A DNA stretch of 64,000 bases from Chrysomallon squamiferum (taxonomy: Eukaryota; Mollusca; Gastropoda; Neomphalida; Peltospiridae): positions 33,397,438-33,461,437 of the forward strand of contig CM022670.1 of assembly GCA_012295275.1 (NCBI GenBank), in the 5' to 3' direction. The notes below the pieces were generated by a model. The model did not search any database, had not been told where the DNA came from, and saw only the letters and a program-made list of their open reading frames with translations. Numbering within the stretch: the stretch's first letter is position 1; every line of letters starts with the position of its first letter. The position numbers and the translations under genes were made by a program. Positions 1 through 12,500 of this stretch are shown here, in pieces.

Positions 1-906
1 GATTGACAGGATTTTGAGGTAAATGTTAGATTAATGTTTATGTTTAATTTGTTATTTTTGTTATGTGGTATTTTTTATTCACTGTATTAAAAGGATTATT
101 GAAAGCACACAGTACAAATCAGGTATTAATGTGCACTGGCGATATTTCTTGTTAATGTGAATCTATTTGAAGAATCAGCTCTTTGTTCAAATATAAACAG
201 TGTAATGACATCAGTTTTAAAACTAATTGCGCAATAAATATAATGCACTAGTTTCCATAAAAAATTATATAGAAAATAGAAAAAAAAAAAAAAAAAAAAA
301 AAAACTGAAAAGAAAAAATTGAAAAACAAATTCTACTATAATTTTTTTTTTTTAGATAATGGAATAAAAACAAAGAAAAAAGAAAAAGCTTTAAAAAAAA
401 TCGAAAGCAATTTCTACTAACATTTACAAAAAAAAAAAGATTAAAAATAAATAGAATTAAAAAAAAAAATGCAACAAAAACCCCACCAAAAGGCCAACTT
501 TCAAAACTTTTAAAAGAAAATATTTTCCTTCAAGGTCAGCACTTCAAAATATACCCAATAAAAATGTTTATTGTTTTTCCATATGACTTTGATTAGTGTA
601 AAGTCTTTGAGGATGATACAGAAAACCATTTTAATTTAATCAGTGAATTGTTTTTTTAGTTAGTCTCTGTTATTGTTGTAGGTACAGATGAAAAAGAATT
701 ATGTTAATACAAACATGTAATACGGCTTACACTTACTTGAAACATATCTCTGTCTGTCTTTCTGTCTGTCTGTCTGTCTGTGTGTATGTCTGTGTCACTG
801 TTTATCTGCATGTCTGTCTGTTTATCTAGCTGTATAATATAATACAGAGGATGTATGTGAATATTTTGTTATGTTACTTTTTCCGTTTTTTTTTTTTTTT
901 CAATAG
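1..906 (+). other. Intron of the MPDZ-like gene (3' part)
   Basis: No coding signal. It is A-rich in 280-480 (long A runs) and has a (CTGT)n microsatellite around 749-790. Ends with a T tract and CAATAG acceptor at 906. Confidence 0.7.
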
Positions 907-1026
907 CCTGGTGATTTAGAAGGAGCAGATTTGAAACCAGTACAGTCAATGGAAGAAATGATTTCCACCAGTTCAGTCAGTGAAGTTCACAGTGAACCTT
1001 CTAAACCTTCAGCTATTCACACACAG
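907..1026 (+). CDS. MPDZ: MPDZ-like exon a (linker before PDZ8-like domain)
   Basis: Forty codons in phase 0; the other two frames stop early. The peptide is Ser/Glu/Pro-rich (for example [20 protein letters not shown]) and probably disordered, as expected for the linker between PDZ7 and PDZ8. The acceptor follows a long T tract (CAATAG) and the donor is CAG|GTGAGA. Support rests on splice sites, an open frame and joining to the next exon, because linkers are poorly conserved. An exon before it is required but not visible in the window. Confidence 0.75.
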
Positions 1027-4000
1027 GTGAGAGTTCACTTATAAAACCAGATAATCTGTTACTGAACCACTTTTGTTTTCTGTTTGAGAAAAGAAACAGC
1101 TTTAAATGGCAAGCTGTTACATATTTAGTCTAGTTTTCACAATTATGGTGTTTATTTAATATTTTACAGGGTTTTGGGGGTTATTTTATTTATTTATTTA
1201 TTTATTATTCTTTTTGTTGTTTTTGTTCTTTGTTTTTGTTTTTTGTATTTGTTTCTGTAAAATAAATACACAAGCACAGATTTTTATACAGAAGAATTTT
1301 TAAATATCAATATTAGCAATTGTTTAGAATTTTTATGGTATAAGGATTCTAAAAAATTAAATTACAAAATAGTCGGGACACATATATTTTACATTCAAAT
1401 GTTTTTAAACATCAAATAAAAAGCAAAAAAAACTTGTTTACAGAAATAACAGCAAACAAACATACAAACCAAAAGAAATAATAAAAGTAATGATAAATAA
1501 ATAAACAAATAAACAAATAAATAAATAAAAATGTATATACAAATTTTAAACATTAATTCTTTATAATTATACATGTATTAATTTATCCAGATCCTTGATT
1601 TAAATATATCTAAACTGTATTTCTTTTTCCAGAGTTCACTACCTGATGTAATACAGAAAGAATATAGTGAAGTTGAAGATGAATATGGATACTCTGAAAG
1701 TACGTTTTTATATTTTTTTATGTTGCATTAGAGACTTTGTGTGTGTGTGTATGTATGTGTGTATTCGTGCAGGCATGTCCTTATATGTACAATTACTGTC
1801 AATCTTGATCTGTATTAATTTCAGGTTTTGGAGTTTTAAATACCAGTTTTTAGTTTTGAAAATTATTTAAATAGCTTTAGAGTGAATATTTTACTTTAAC
1901 CTCTTCACCTCTCATGTGAATTTTTTGTTATCTAATGGCAAAATTTTTAATTCATATAAGTAGACAATGCTCAGATTATACTTTTGACTTTTAACATTAC
2001 ATTTCTATTTTAGACTGAACATTCCCTTTATAATTAACTAACATTCTGAAACTAGATTTGTATTTACAATACAAAGCTGCTTTTAAAACCATAATATTTC
2101 CATTAGCTAAATCTTTTACTTCCTGGAAGACAGTAAGCATTTGTGGAAACATAAAATTCTTTGATTGGTAATGGAACATGATACTTATTACCTTTTAAAT
2201 CAAGAAATACTCTTTTGTGTAAATAGGAAACCAGACTAATAAAACTGTCTACAAATGTAATGATTACAGTTCGGTCAATAACAATCTTTTCATGCATTCA
2301 AAGGGTAACAATGAGGAGTTGTCACCCTATGTTTTTCTTTTTTCTTTTCTTTTTTTTATTATTTCTTTCTTTCTTTCTTTAAAATGGTTCTAATATTTAT
2401 TTATTTATTTATTTATATTATTATTGTTACTATTATTATTCTTATTCTTGTTATTATTATTTTTATTATTATTATTATTGTAATTATTTGTTCTGTTTTG
2501 ATCAATTTAGTTCTCAGTGATCAATTTAGCCATTGTTCATTATTAAGTGACATGTTATTTTAATATTGTGGTCTGCAGAGTTAATAGATGATTTGAAAGT
2601 TGTGATAAATCTGTTTTAAATCAAGTGTGCAATGTGATTAGGAATTGGTTTTAAAACTCTGTCATCACAGTAATAAAATAAACAGTAGTGAATACAACTC
2701 ATACAGCACATCTCTTTTATTAGCATTTTCTACTTTCTCTGAATGTTAAAAATAAATATATTACGTTTATCCTACATTCAGTACAGAAAGATGAGTGTGC
2801 TGAAAATTATCTGCTCTGAGGCACATCTAGCTCCTTTTTTTTTCTTTTTTTTTTTAAAAACTATAAAAAAAAAAAAAAAAAAAAAAGCTTGTATCATTTG
2901 TGAGATGGAGACAGCCATTGACTGTACCTCAATAAATCAATAATGTCTGATTGGTATAGTCAGGAAGTGGGTCATATGCACAATGAAGAGGAATTTCCTT
3001 TAAGAGTTTGCCACACAGATATTTTAATGATGTGACATGGATGTAACAGTCATCAGAAGGGATCTATATATCCTTTATCATAGTTCATCCAACTGTTGGC
3101 AGAAAAGTCTCTGTATGTTTTACAGTAGTTTACACAGGTGTTAGTAGAATATGTACATCCTTCATAATAGTTTATACAGCTGCTAGTAGAATGTGTATAA
3201 CCTTCATTACAGTTTACACAGCTGTTAATAGAATGTTTATATCCTTCATTACAGTTTATTCAGCTGTTAGCAAAATGTGTGTATCCATCATTACAGTTTA
3301 CACATCTGTTAGTGGAATGTTTATATCCTTCATTACAGTTAACACAGCTGTTAGCAGAATGTGTAGATCCTTCACTACAGTTTATACAGCTGTTAGATTA
3401 GTATTCTATATATATCCTTCATTAAAGTTTACACAGTTAATACAATGCATATATTTTGCATTACAGTTTACAGAGCTGTTAGTAGAATGTGTCTTTTGTA
3501 GTTTATATATGGGTCTTTTTATCTGCAACACAATTTTATGTGGAGAGAAATGTGTAAGATGAAAAATAATTCAGGAACTTTATTAATCCAAATTAATTGT
3601 TTTCCAAAGACTGACACTTTCAAATGTATTCACCTTGATAATTGATAGTAAAATAATGCAGTTGTTCTGTACACAGCATATTATTACTGCTTTGGCTAAA
3701 CTTATGAATTAGGTGAAAATAATAAATCAAATTGGACAGTGCTCCCTGTAACTTTGCATGTTGTCTGCAGTCCCATAGCATGCTTCATTACTGTAGATTT
3801 ATGAAAAATAATTAGCAGCTCAATACACCAGTGAAATGTTGACCTCACTGGACTAACAGAAGATGTAAATCCTTTTTGATCTTTCTGCTTGTGCTGTATA
3901 AAATAACAAGATATTTTGTATTGTAAATTAGGAATACAGATAGAAAGACAGCATATAACACACACACAGATGTGCATACATACATTATGACCATTTTCAA

Positions 4001-6111
4001 CAAGACTTGCATGATTTTTCGTTGTTTTTAAATATCTAAAACTTTATGGCAATGCTATTGACTTTGTTACCTAAAAAGAAAAAGCATTAATGCATTTCCA
4101 TTAGTGGGTTAATATTACAAATATATCATTGTAATTTTACTATTAGCAAAAAGTTCCTTATACATTCTTAATATTTAGAACAAGATCATCAGCAAAATGA
4201 TATCATTTATCATTTATTCCAAAGGCTGTGACACTAAAATGCATTATCTTGAAAATAAAAATATAAAAAAATAAATGATTGTTTTAAAAACATTGGCATC
4301 TGGTTTTTTGACAAATTGTATTAATATTCTTTTTTATACAGACAATTTGTTACTGGCAAGCAGTCATAAAATGATAATGTAGTCCTTGATGTACTTCATA
4401 TGACATTCAGATTTAAGGGCAGTGAGCATGAACCAAGAGAAATATGATGATCATCATGTTGTTTATATTTGATTGATCATCCTGTCATGATTATAATTGT
4501 GTCCATGACTTGGAAATAGAGAAGGCTGGTTTTGGTTTTCAATTTTCATATTCTTATTACTCTTATTATTATTATCTTCTGTTTTTTTATTATTACTATT
4601 TCTTTTTCTTTTTTTTTAAAAGAAAGATTTTTTTTCTGTTTTTTTAAATATTTATTTCATTATTATTATTATTTACTGTGTATATTTATTTCTAAGATGT
4701 AATGCACATCTGGAATTATTATTATCTAATGTACAAAGAAAAATGTCAAATTTAAAAGCATGCATCAGTGTTTTTCACAAATGTCATTCATGTTTTTACA
4801 CTGCAAATTTATTATTTCCATGCAAACTTTTTTTTGTTCTATTTTTTAAACGTTTATCTCCTTTTTCCTCTATATATATTACTTAAAGATTGATGTAAAA
4901 CTTATAGAATTATTTAAATACATAACAAAAATTATACACCTGCAACAAATATATCCCAAACAGATTGTCAGTTCATAGCAAAAACAATTTTTGCTTCTTC
5001 ATTAACGGAAAATTTTCAGATGTCTAATTTCCAGTGTAAAATTTACTTTGTTGTCAAACAGTGTAAAAAATATTTTTCTTTACTTTAAAATATTATTTTA
5101 AACCAGTGTAAATTTTTCTTGCTTAAAATAGTGTTACTTTTGCAGTAATATAAAATAGAATTTAAATTTTTTTTATTTTTTTTTTTTTTTAATTTTTTTA
5201 TATAAATAAATGACTGTAATAGAGTCAACCGGTTCAGGCTGAATTTTGTATTTGATATCATTCTTGTTTGTAATTCATTACAACAACATCCTTGAAATGA
5301 ATGATGTATGGGAAAAAATCCATTAGATTATCACAATCTCAGATGAGTTTAGGTTCAAAATGGAAATAAATTTAACTGTGTTATATTTGGTAGACAAATT
5401 ATAAAACTTAATTTTGCTGTTACAAAGATTTTTTAAAAAGAAGCAAGAAGTGAAATTGCTGCAGCTGATATCCAGTTGTATTTATAACTTCAGTACATAC
5501 AAATGTTTTTTTGAAAATCATTAATTGAAACAAGGTGGCTGATAACCATATATTTTTTTTGTTCTTTCCATGTTTCATGTGAACTCAAGTAGTATGGTAA
5601 TGAGAAATGGGTTTTGTTGGTTCATTGTAAATATTTTCAGTCTGTGTTTGAATTGCTGATAAAATACAGAGAAATTATCTCAGTTTTAATTTGCAGTTTT
5701 CTTTTAATTTCCTTGCTCTTTCTCAATTATCTTGAACATTTTTCTTTCTTTTTTTTCATTATTTGTGTGTCTCTCAGTCTAACGATTGTGTGTGTTTGTG
5801 TATCTTTTATCTTAAACAAAAAATACTACTGAATTATGGATAGCAGTTTTATACAGAATATCTTCATTTTAGTTTAGTTTTTACCAATCTGTTCTTAAAT
5901 AAAATAAAATAAATAAAAATAAAAATTGCAATTAGCCAATATACTTTAGATAATTTTTATAAATAATTTCTCATTTGTTTGACTTTCTTTTCTTTTTATA
6001 TTATTTTATTTTATTTTTTTTTTTTTTTTTTTATTTTATTTTTAAGATATATTTTTTATTATTATTTCATTCCAGTTTTATTTATTTATTATCTGTCTAT
6101 CTACTTTCTAT

Positions 6112-6146
<35 letters not shown>

Positions 6147-6460
6147 TTTGTGAAATCCAGATGACTGGCTTTATTGGTAGATGTCGGATTTAATCAGTCA
6201 TACATATTGTATTATCATTAATATTTGTCACTGATACTCAGCCAGTCTGGTTTGATTTGGAATGACTTAGATTTGTGATTAGAAAAGCTTCTGTCAGTTC
6301 CAGGCAAAACCTAGAATGCAATTAAATTGCAGTCAGAATAACTCGAGTAAAACTCATGTTGAGGACTGCATGAATTTTTTTTTTTTTTTTTAGCTCACAG
6401 TTTTTCAAAAGAGTCTTAATTTGTTTGGAACTTAATTTAAAATATATATATCTGTCTCTC

Positions 6461-6526
<66 letters not shown>

Positions 6527-9500
6527 ACTAAAATGGAAAATAAATGTGTGCAATATTAAATGGGTAGTTACTTAGAAAACAAAAGATTATGGATTGCAAA
6601 GAGTCTGAAATGAGTGACGTATCATGCTGGATTAAAGGTGACTTGCAAATTAATTAGGCTTTGACAATTTTCTGAAGATAACAGCTATAAACAGAGTAAT
6701 TTAGCTTATACACTAGGATGAAAGGAAACATCTATTTCTGTAGTTCTCTATTCACTTTGTGCAGTTGTGTAGACCATTAATATATTACACTTGTTGCTGG
6801 AACTGTTAGTCAATTTTCATTGAACACTACGTTAAATTGTTTACAGTATTATAGGAAATTCACATAGGTGAAGCTGATTTCTAAATGTGTTTATCTCTGC
6901 AGATGTTACCATTCATTTACCTAAAGCCTGTTTGTCTTTCATTACACCTCATCCATTAATGGTAATAAAACAAAGTTGAGTCTGAGATTAGGCTGATTCA
7001 CTTTGCTACCTGATATGGTCCTGCCCACAAGGATTTTAACATATATAGACATCGATTTCTCAACCACCTTCATAAATCTCTGCAAGCATCAAAATTCTTT
7101 CAATGACACAGACAGGCATTTATTTAGTGACTGCCATATCCAATTGTCTCACTATTGAACTGTCTCTGTTCAGATGACACACCGAAGTGGCATTCTCCAA
7201 AAGCCTTCTTCGCCCACTGCTAGTACCAGCCACAGCATCTGGCTCTACTATATCAAAGTCCGTGTTTGCTGTATGTGTTGTCCACAATTCCCCCGTTGCA
7301 CACAGCATATTGATTACTGTTTTTCAGTGTTTTCAGTCTTAACTGCATTAATACTCGAAACTCAATGTATGTTCATATTTACTCATAACTGAGCATCAGA
7401 GGGAACAACTGAACGTTACAGTTGGAGGCCAGCCAGTAGATGGAGAAATTTTACTTCATAGATCACAAAAGTGTTTGCCTGTGCTGCCATTATTGATCGG
7501 ATGTGTTATGTGCTCTCTTGTTCATTTAAGATTGACATTCTATGTATATTAGTCCTTCAAAGATCAAGCATGACAGCAAGTTGCTTTGTCAGTGAGGATG
7601 TCTGCTTTTGATACATCAGTCTTTCTGTGTAGATGGAACTGAATGATAGACAATGAATATTCATGAAGACGACATATTTGGTAAGTAAGACTGCATGAAG
7701 TGTTTTTCTAACTTTAAGATGTATCAAGTCTACACAGTATGTCTAGGTAAACAAGGCTTTACATGATACATCTGAATTTGTAGATATCTACAGAACTTGT
7801 TTTCAACAGCTTGAGAAGCTTTGGAAGGAAGCAAATATGGATATTGTTCATTTGCTTATATGATAAAGTATAATATTTGTCAGTAGAGTTTAATTGTTCA
7901 GTATTAATTTATGAGTTAATTCAGCTGAATGTTAATATGGTTAGATAATGAAAGTATGATAAATGCATTTGAGGTCTGCAGATATGTATTAAAGGAAAAT
8001 GACATTTTACAGGTTATGCATACTAAAACACACACACACACACATACACATGCAGGTCCACCAACACAAACTCGTGTATTTTAGTACATGCACACACATC
8101 CATACATACACAGATAAAAGTGTATCATAATTGGTGATAAATTTTCATCACTTTAAAAATTAACGTTCGTACAAATGTGTTATTTATTGCTATACCTTTT
8201 AACAACTTCCAATCATTAATACCTGTTTTGGGGTGATTCTGTTTATGTCTGAAGTACTATTACCACTGCACAGTTTAATGCTTTTATAGCAGATCACATT
8301 ATTCAAAGATTTACAGCAAGTTCTGGCAGCACCTGCATGGGTAATGCATAAAGTCACCAGAATGTCTGATACTACTGTACAAACTGATTATTTTTATCAG
8401 AAATTATGATAAAGTATATGATCTCTTCAGTTTTGTAAAAATTTCTCAATGACTTGAAAATTTTGGAACAGTATTTTTTGATCTGATAAATCTCACCGAA
8501 AGTTTTGGGGTGATCTGATAAATAACAACAAATTTTCTGACAAAACTGTATGATCTAATAAATCTCAACAAAATTTCTGACAGTACTGTATGATCTGATA
8601 AATCTCAACATAATTTCTGACCGTACTCTATGATCTGGTAAATCTCAACAAAATTTCTGACAGTACTGTATGATCTGATAAATCTCAACATAATTTCTGA
8701 CCGTACTCTATGATCTGGTAAATCTCAACATAATTTCTGACTACTGTATGATCTGATAAATCTCATCAAAAGTTTTGACAGTACTATGTGATCTGATAAA
8801 TACACCAACATTTCTGACACTAGTATATGATCTGATAAATTTCATCAAACGTTCTGACAATACCATATGATCTGATTAATTTTGTCAAACTTTCTGACAA
8901 TAAGCTTTGATTTAATAGATCTTATCAGAATTTCTGACAATGCTATATGATGAATTTTACCATCAGTAAAGCTAGTACAAGTAATTATATTCTGGTCTCT
9001 TGTAATCTCTTCAAAACATGGTTAAATTCCTCTGGGATTCATAGACAGTGAGTTTTTTTTCTTTTGAGCATTTTTATTGAAGAAATAATTATTCTTGGAT
9101 TATTTACTGATTTATGCTATTCAATAACAAGTGTGATGATGTTGAATTCATTAATAATGAATTTGGTGATGTGATAAAAGGTAAGGTGGCTGAAACAGCA
9201 GATGAAAAGTAAAAAGATCAGAAAAATTATGCCAAGGTATATGTACAAAATATATTGTAAGCTGATCTGTATATTCAGATAAATGTTAATACAGAGCATT
9301 TTTAATACTGAAAATAGTTGTGGATGTTTTACAATTATAAATTAATACAAATGACATTTTTAAAATTGTTCAGCCACTGGTATCTATAATTTATAAAGAT
9401 CACCAAAATCTCTGTTCTACATGTGTTCAGTTATCAGTGATTTTGTTTTAATCTGTAGTATGACAACAGTCAAAGTTTCAATAATATAGTTCTTAAATAT

Positions 9501-12500
9501 TCAGTATTTTTATTCTTTTGGTAACCTTTTATACTATATAACATATTATTTCTCACCAAGGAAAAACATTTTCAGATTTTACAGTTGATTTCAGTGTGTG
9601 TGTGTGGGGGTGTTCATAGTTTTATACAGCCTTTAATATTTCATTATTGAAATATATTTTTAGTTTTTAATAGAGAAAATGTAAGATGATCTATTATTTT
9701 GATTTTGTTAGTTGAATAATTTTCTGAAAAATGAGAGAAAAATTTGTTTATATGGCCTTCATCTTTTAATATTATATTACTGAAACAAATGTTTACTTTT
9801 TTAAATACAGAATGACAGTTGGTTTATTATTATAATTTTATTTCTTTATATATCCATAAAGGTTTTAAAAGAAGGAAAAAATATAATAATGAAAAAAAAA
9901 AAAAAAAAAAAAAGATTGTTTTATAATAATAAACTTTGAATTTGAAATAATGAAAAATGCAAGCACTGTAAATTACTAAAAGTACTTAGCAAGCATAAAC
10001 AGCTATGCACTTTGTAATAATGGATAGTGTCAATGTATTTATTGTTTCCTAAACAAGCTTTATGGAAATTGAATTTTTAATGCAGGTGAACGATATCCTG
10101 CAGTTTCTTAACAAATTAAATAAGAGAGTAGATTGTGTTCCTGTAATTTTAGTCACATTCAAGAAAATGTTTTCTATTAATCCTTAAAATTATATTGATA
10201 TACTTTGTCATATCTTGATTTTTTAAATAATGTTCTGCTTATGCTTAGTTTTGTAAGTTCTTTAAAAATTAAAAACAAAAACAAACAAACAAAAAATAAC
10301 AAAAAAAATGAAAGAATAAATATTTAATAATGTTTCAAGTATAAAACAAACTCACATTACATTTAGAGTAACTACTTTTAACACTGTGTATATATTACAG
10401 CACATCAATAAGTAATAAAATGTAATTTATTCCAGGAAAATATTGCATCTTATCTGACTGATATTACCAGCTAAATAAAACCTGAGAAAGAAATAGTTTC
10501 AGAAATTAATCAGAAGTAATAATAACAGTAACATTTTATGAGCGAAGCTGTAAACTCTAAGATAAAGGCAGTGCATTTTATTGTCATGCTGATTCTCTTT
10601 TACAGCAATAGTGAATTTTTCATAGCAGTGCTGGTGCTCTGCTGAAAATATAACAGCAGATTTTGTAATCACATGCTCTGTTGTTATAGTAACAGTGAAT
10701 TTCACACAAGTACTGATGCTCTGCTGTTATAATTAAACAAAATTTCCAAGAAGTAGTAATGTTTTGTTACTGAAGTAATAGCGAATTTTCAATTAGTACT
10801 TATGCTGTGTTATAGAACTGAATTTCATAGTTGTATTGTGCTCTGTTGTTACAGTAACAGAGCATTTCAAAGCAATTCTGATACACTGTTGTTATGGTAA
10901 CAGTTAATTTTGTAGCAAAACTCATGTTCTTTTATTTTAATATTGGTGATTTAATAGTACTTATTCTCTGTTATAATACTGTTAAACAACAGAAAGAAAC
11001 ATAACATGAGTACATTACTACAAAATGTTAGTGAAGAAGGTTCATGGGTAGAGCACATGCCTGAGGAATGCTAGGTCATAGGACCAACTCTGTTTTGTTC
11101 CTTCTGGAGATAGTTACACAAACTAGCATAATATTTGGTAATATAATGGGTATTTGAAATCAAGTTAAATTATTTGTGAAATCAACAAGTAAACTATTCT
11201 CAGTATTTCTATACTGATCATAACAAAAATTGTTTAAGCCCATGTTCAGTTTAAGAGCTAAATTGTATTGATAATATGTTTGTGTTTGTTCCTCTGTATT
11301 AAAAAATGACTGTTGCTATTATTATTAGAATGTATTATAAATGGTAAGTTGTCCTTTGTGTTGTCAGCTACAATAGCAAATGTGTTACAACAGGTTAATG
11401 AACTTGCATTGCCTATATAATTGCTAACATCATCTATTCACTTTAAATGAACACTTCCATATGTAATATAACATGTGGAAGTGTTCATTTGAAGTGACTA
11501 GATGAAGTTAGCAGTTATTGATTTGGCTTTTCTCATTAAAACTGACAACACAGTTCCTGTACTTAAGTTTAACAAAAATTCTGTTTTTTTTCTAATGTTG
11601 AAAAGGAATATACAATTTTTATTATGCCATTTTATATAATTTGTTAAATTTTGTTTAATTTTTTATACTGTTATGTTGCTGATCAAATTTCATATTGGAT
11701 ACAAGTTGTATTTCTTTCTCCTTTTTTTTTTTTTTTTTTAATAATATTTGTTTTGTTTGTTGGCTTTTATATTTTTAAGATTTTATTTAATTCTTTTTCT
11801 TATATTTGTCTCATCATATTTTTCAGTTTGTGGATATATTTTTTCATTATTATTCTTATGATGATGGTTGTTTGTTGTTTCATTTCTGAAGTTGACTAGA
11901 GTTATAAAGGAGTAAGATAAAGAAAAATAAGAAATTAACATATGCAAAGAGAGAGAGAGGGAAAATTAATATGTGCATGTAAAAGATAGAGAGAAAGACA
12001 CATGTTAATTTTCATGGCTCCAGTTATAATCTTTATCTTGTCAAATCCACTCAAACTTTGATAACAGAAAAAAAAAAAAGTAATAATAAAATAAATAAAA
12101 AGTAAAACATAATCCTGTATTAGATACAGTTAATGCCTTGGTAAAGACATTATCAGCTTTTTATCATTTACTTAGAATATAAAAGACATTACTGAAGAGA
12201 GAGAGAAAGAAAAAACCCCACCTATTTCCTAATAAATACTACACAACTATTGATCTAAAATTGTCCATACTGTAAAATATATGAGCTGTTTTCTATAACA
12301 ATGTTAAAACCTTTAGTTATGTTGTTTGTTGGGATTTTTTTTTTTTTAAAACATGCATTCAGAGAATTGCATACTTAACTGATTTTGCTTAATTTTCAGA
12401 AAAACTACACAAGCGTTATGGTGACTTAAATGGCAAGATATTCCTGTTTGAACTGAACACTGGGGGTAATGGTCTGGGTCTCAGTCTGGCTGGGAACAAG

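Larger units (their letters stand above)
1700..12399 (+). other. 10.7-kb intron of the MPDZ-like gene
   Basis: Longest intron in the window, between linker exon b and the PDZ8-like exon. It holds three minisatellites (3080-3510, 8440-8960, 10590-10985), a SINE fragment (11030-11110), a foldback hairpin (11421-11514) and (TC)n and (TTTA)n microsatellites. A stretch of ordinary complexity at 6900-7700 has a 62-codon minus-strand ORF that I do not recognise. The remaining sequence is AT-rich with no visible coding potential. Confidence 0.75.

Noticed and set aside
3191-3562. 123-codon ORF with FITVYTAV-like repeats
   Set aside because: Open only because the minisatellite period is 42 bp; lies in an intron and has no homology that I recognise.
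7120-7308. 62-codon minus-strand ORF as a nested gene
   Set aside because: Short, with no recognisable domain and no supporting splice or promoter signals; kept only as an island worth checking.
8440-8960. CRISPR-like regular repeats
   Set aside because: Units are contiguous without unique spacers, and the DNA is an animal intron; it is a minisatellite.
11030-11110. Functional tRNA gene
   Set aside because: Box-like regions are present, but the acceptor stem and a proper T-arm are not; fits a SINE remnant.
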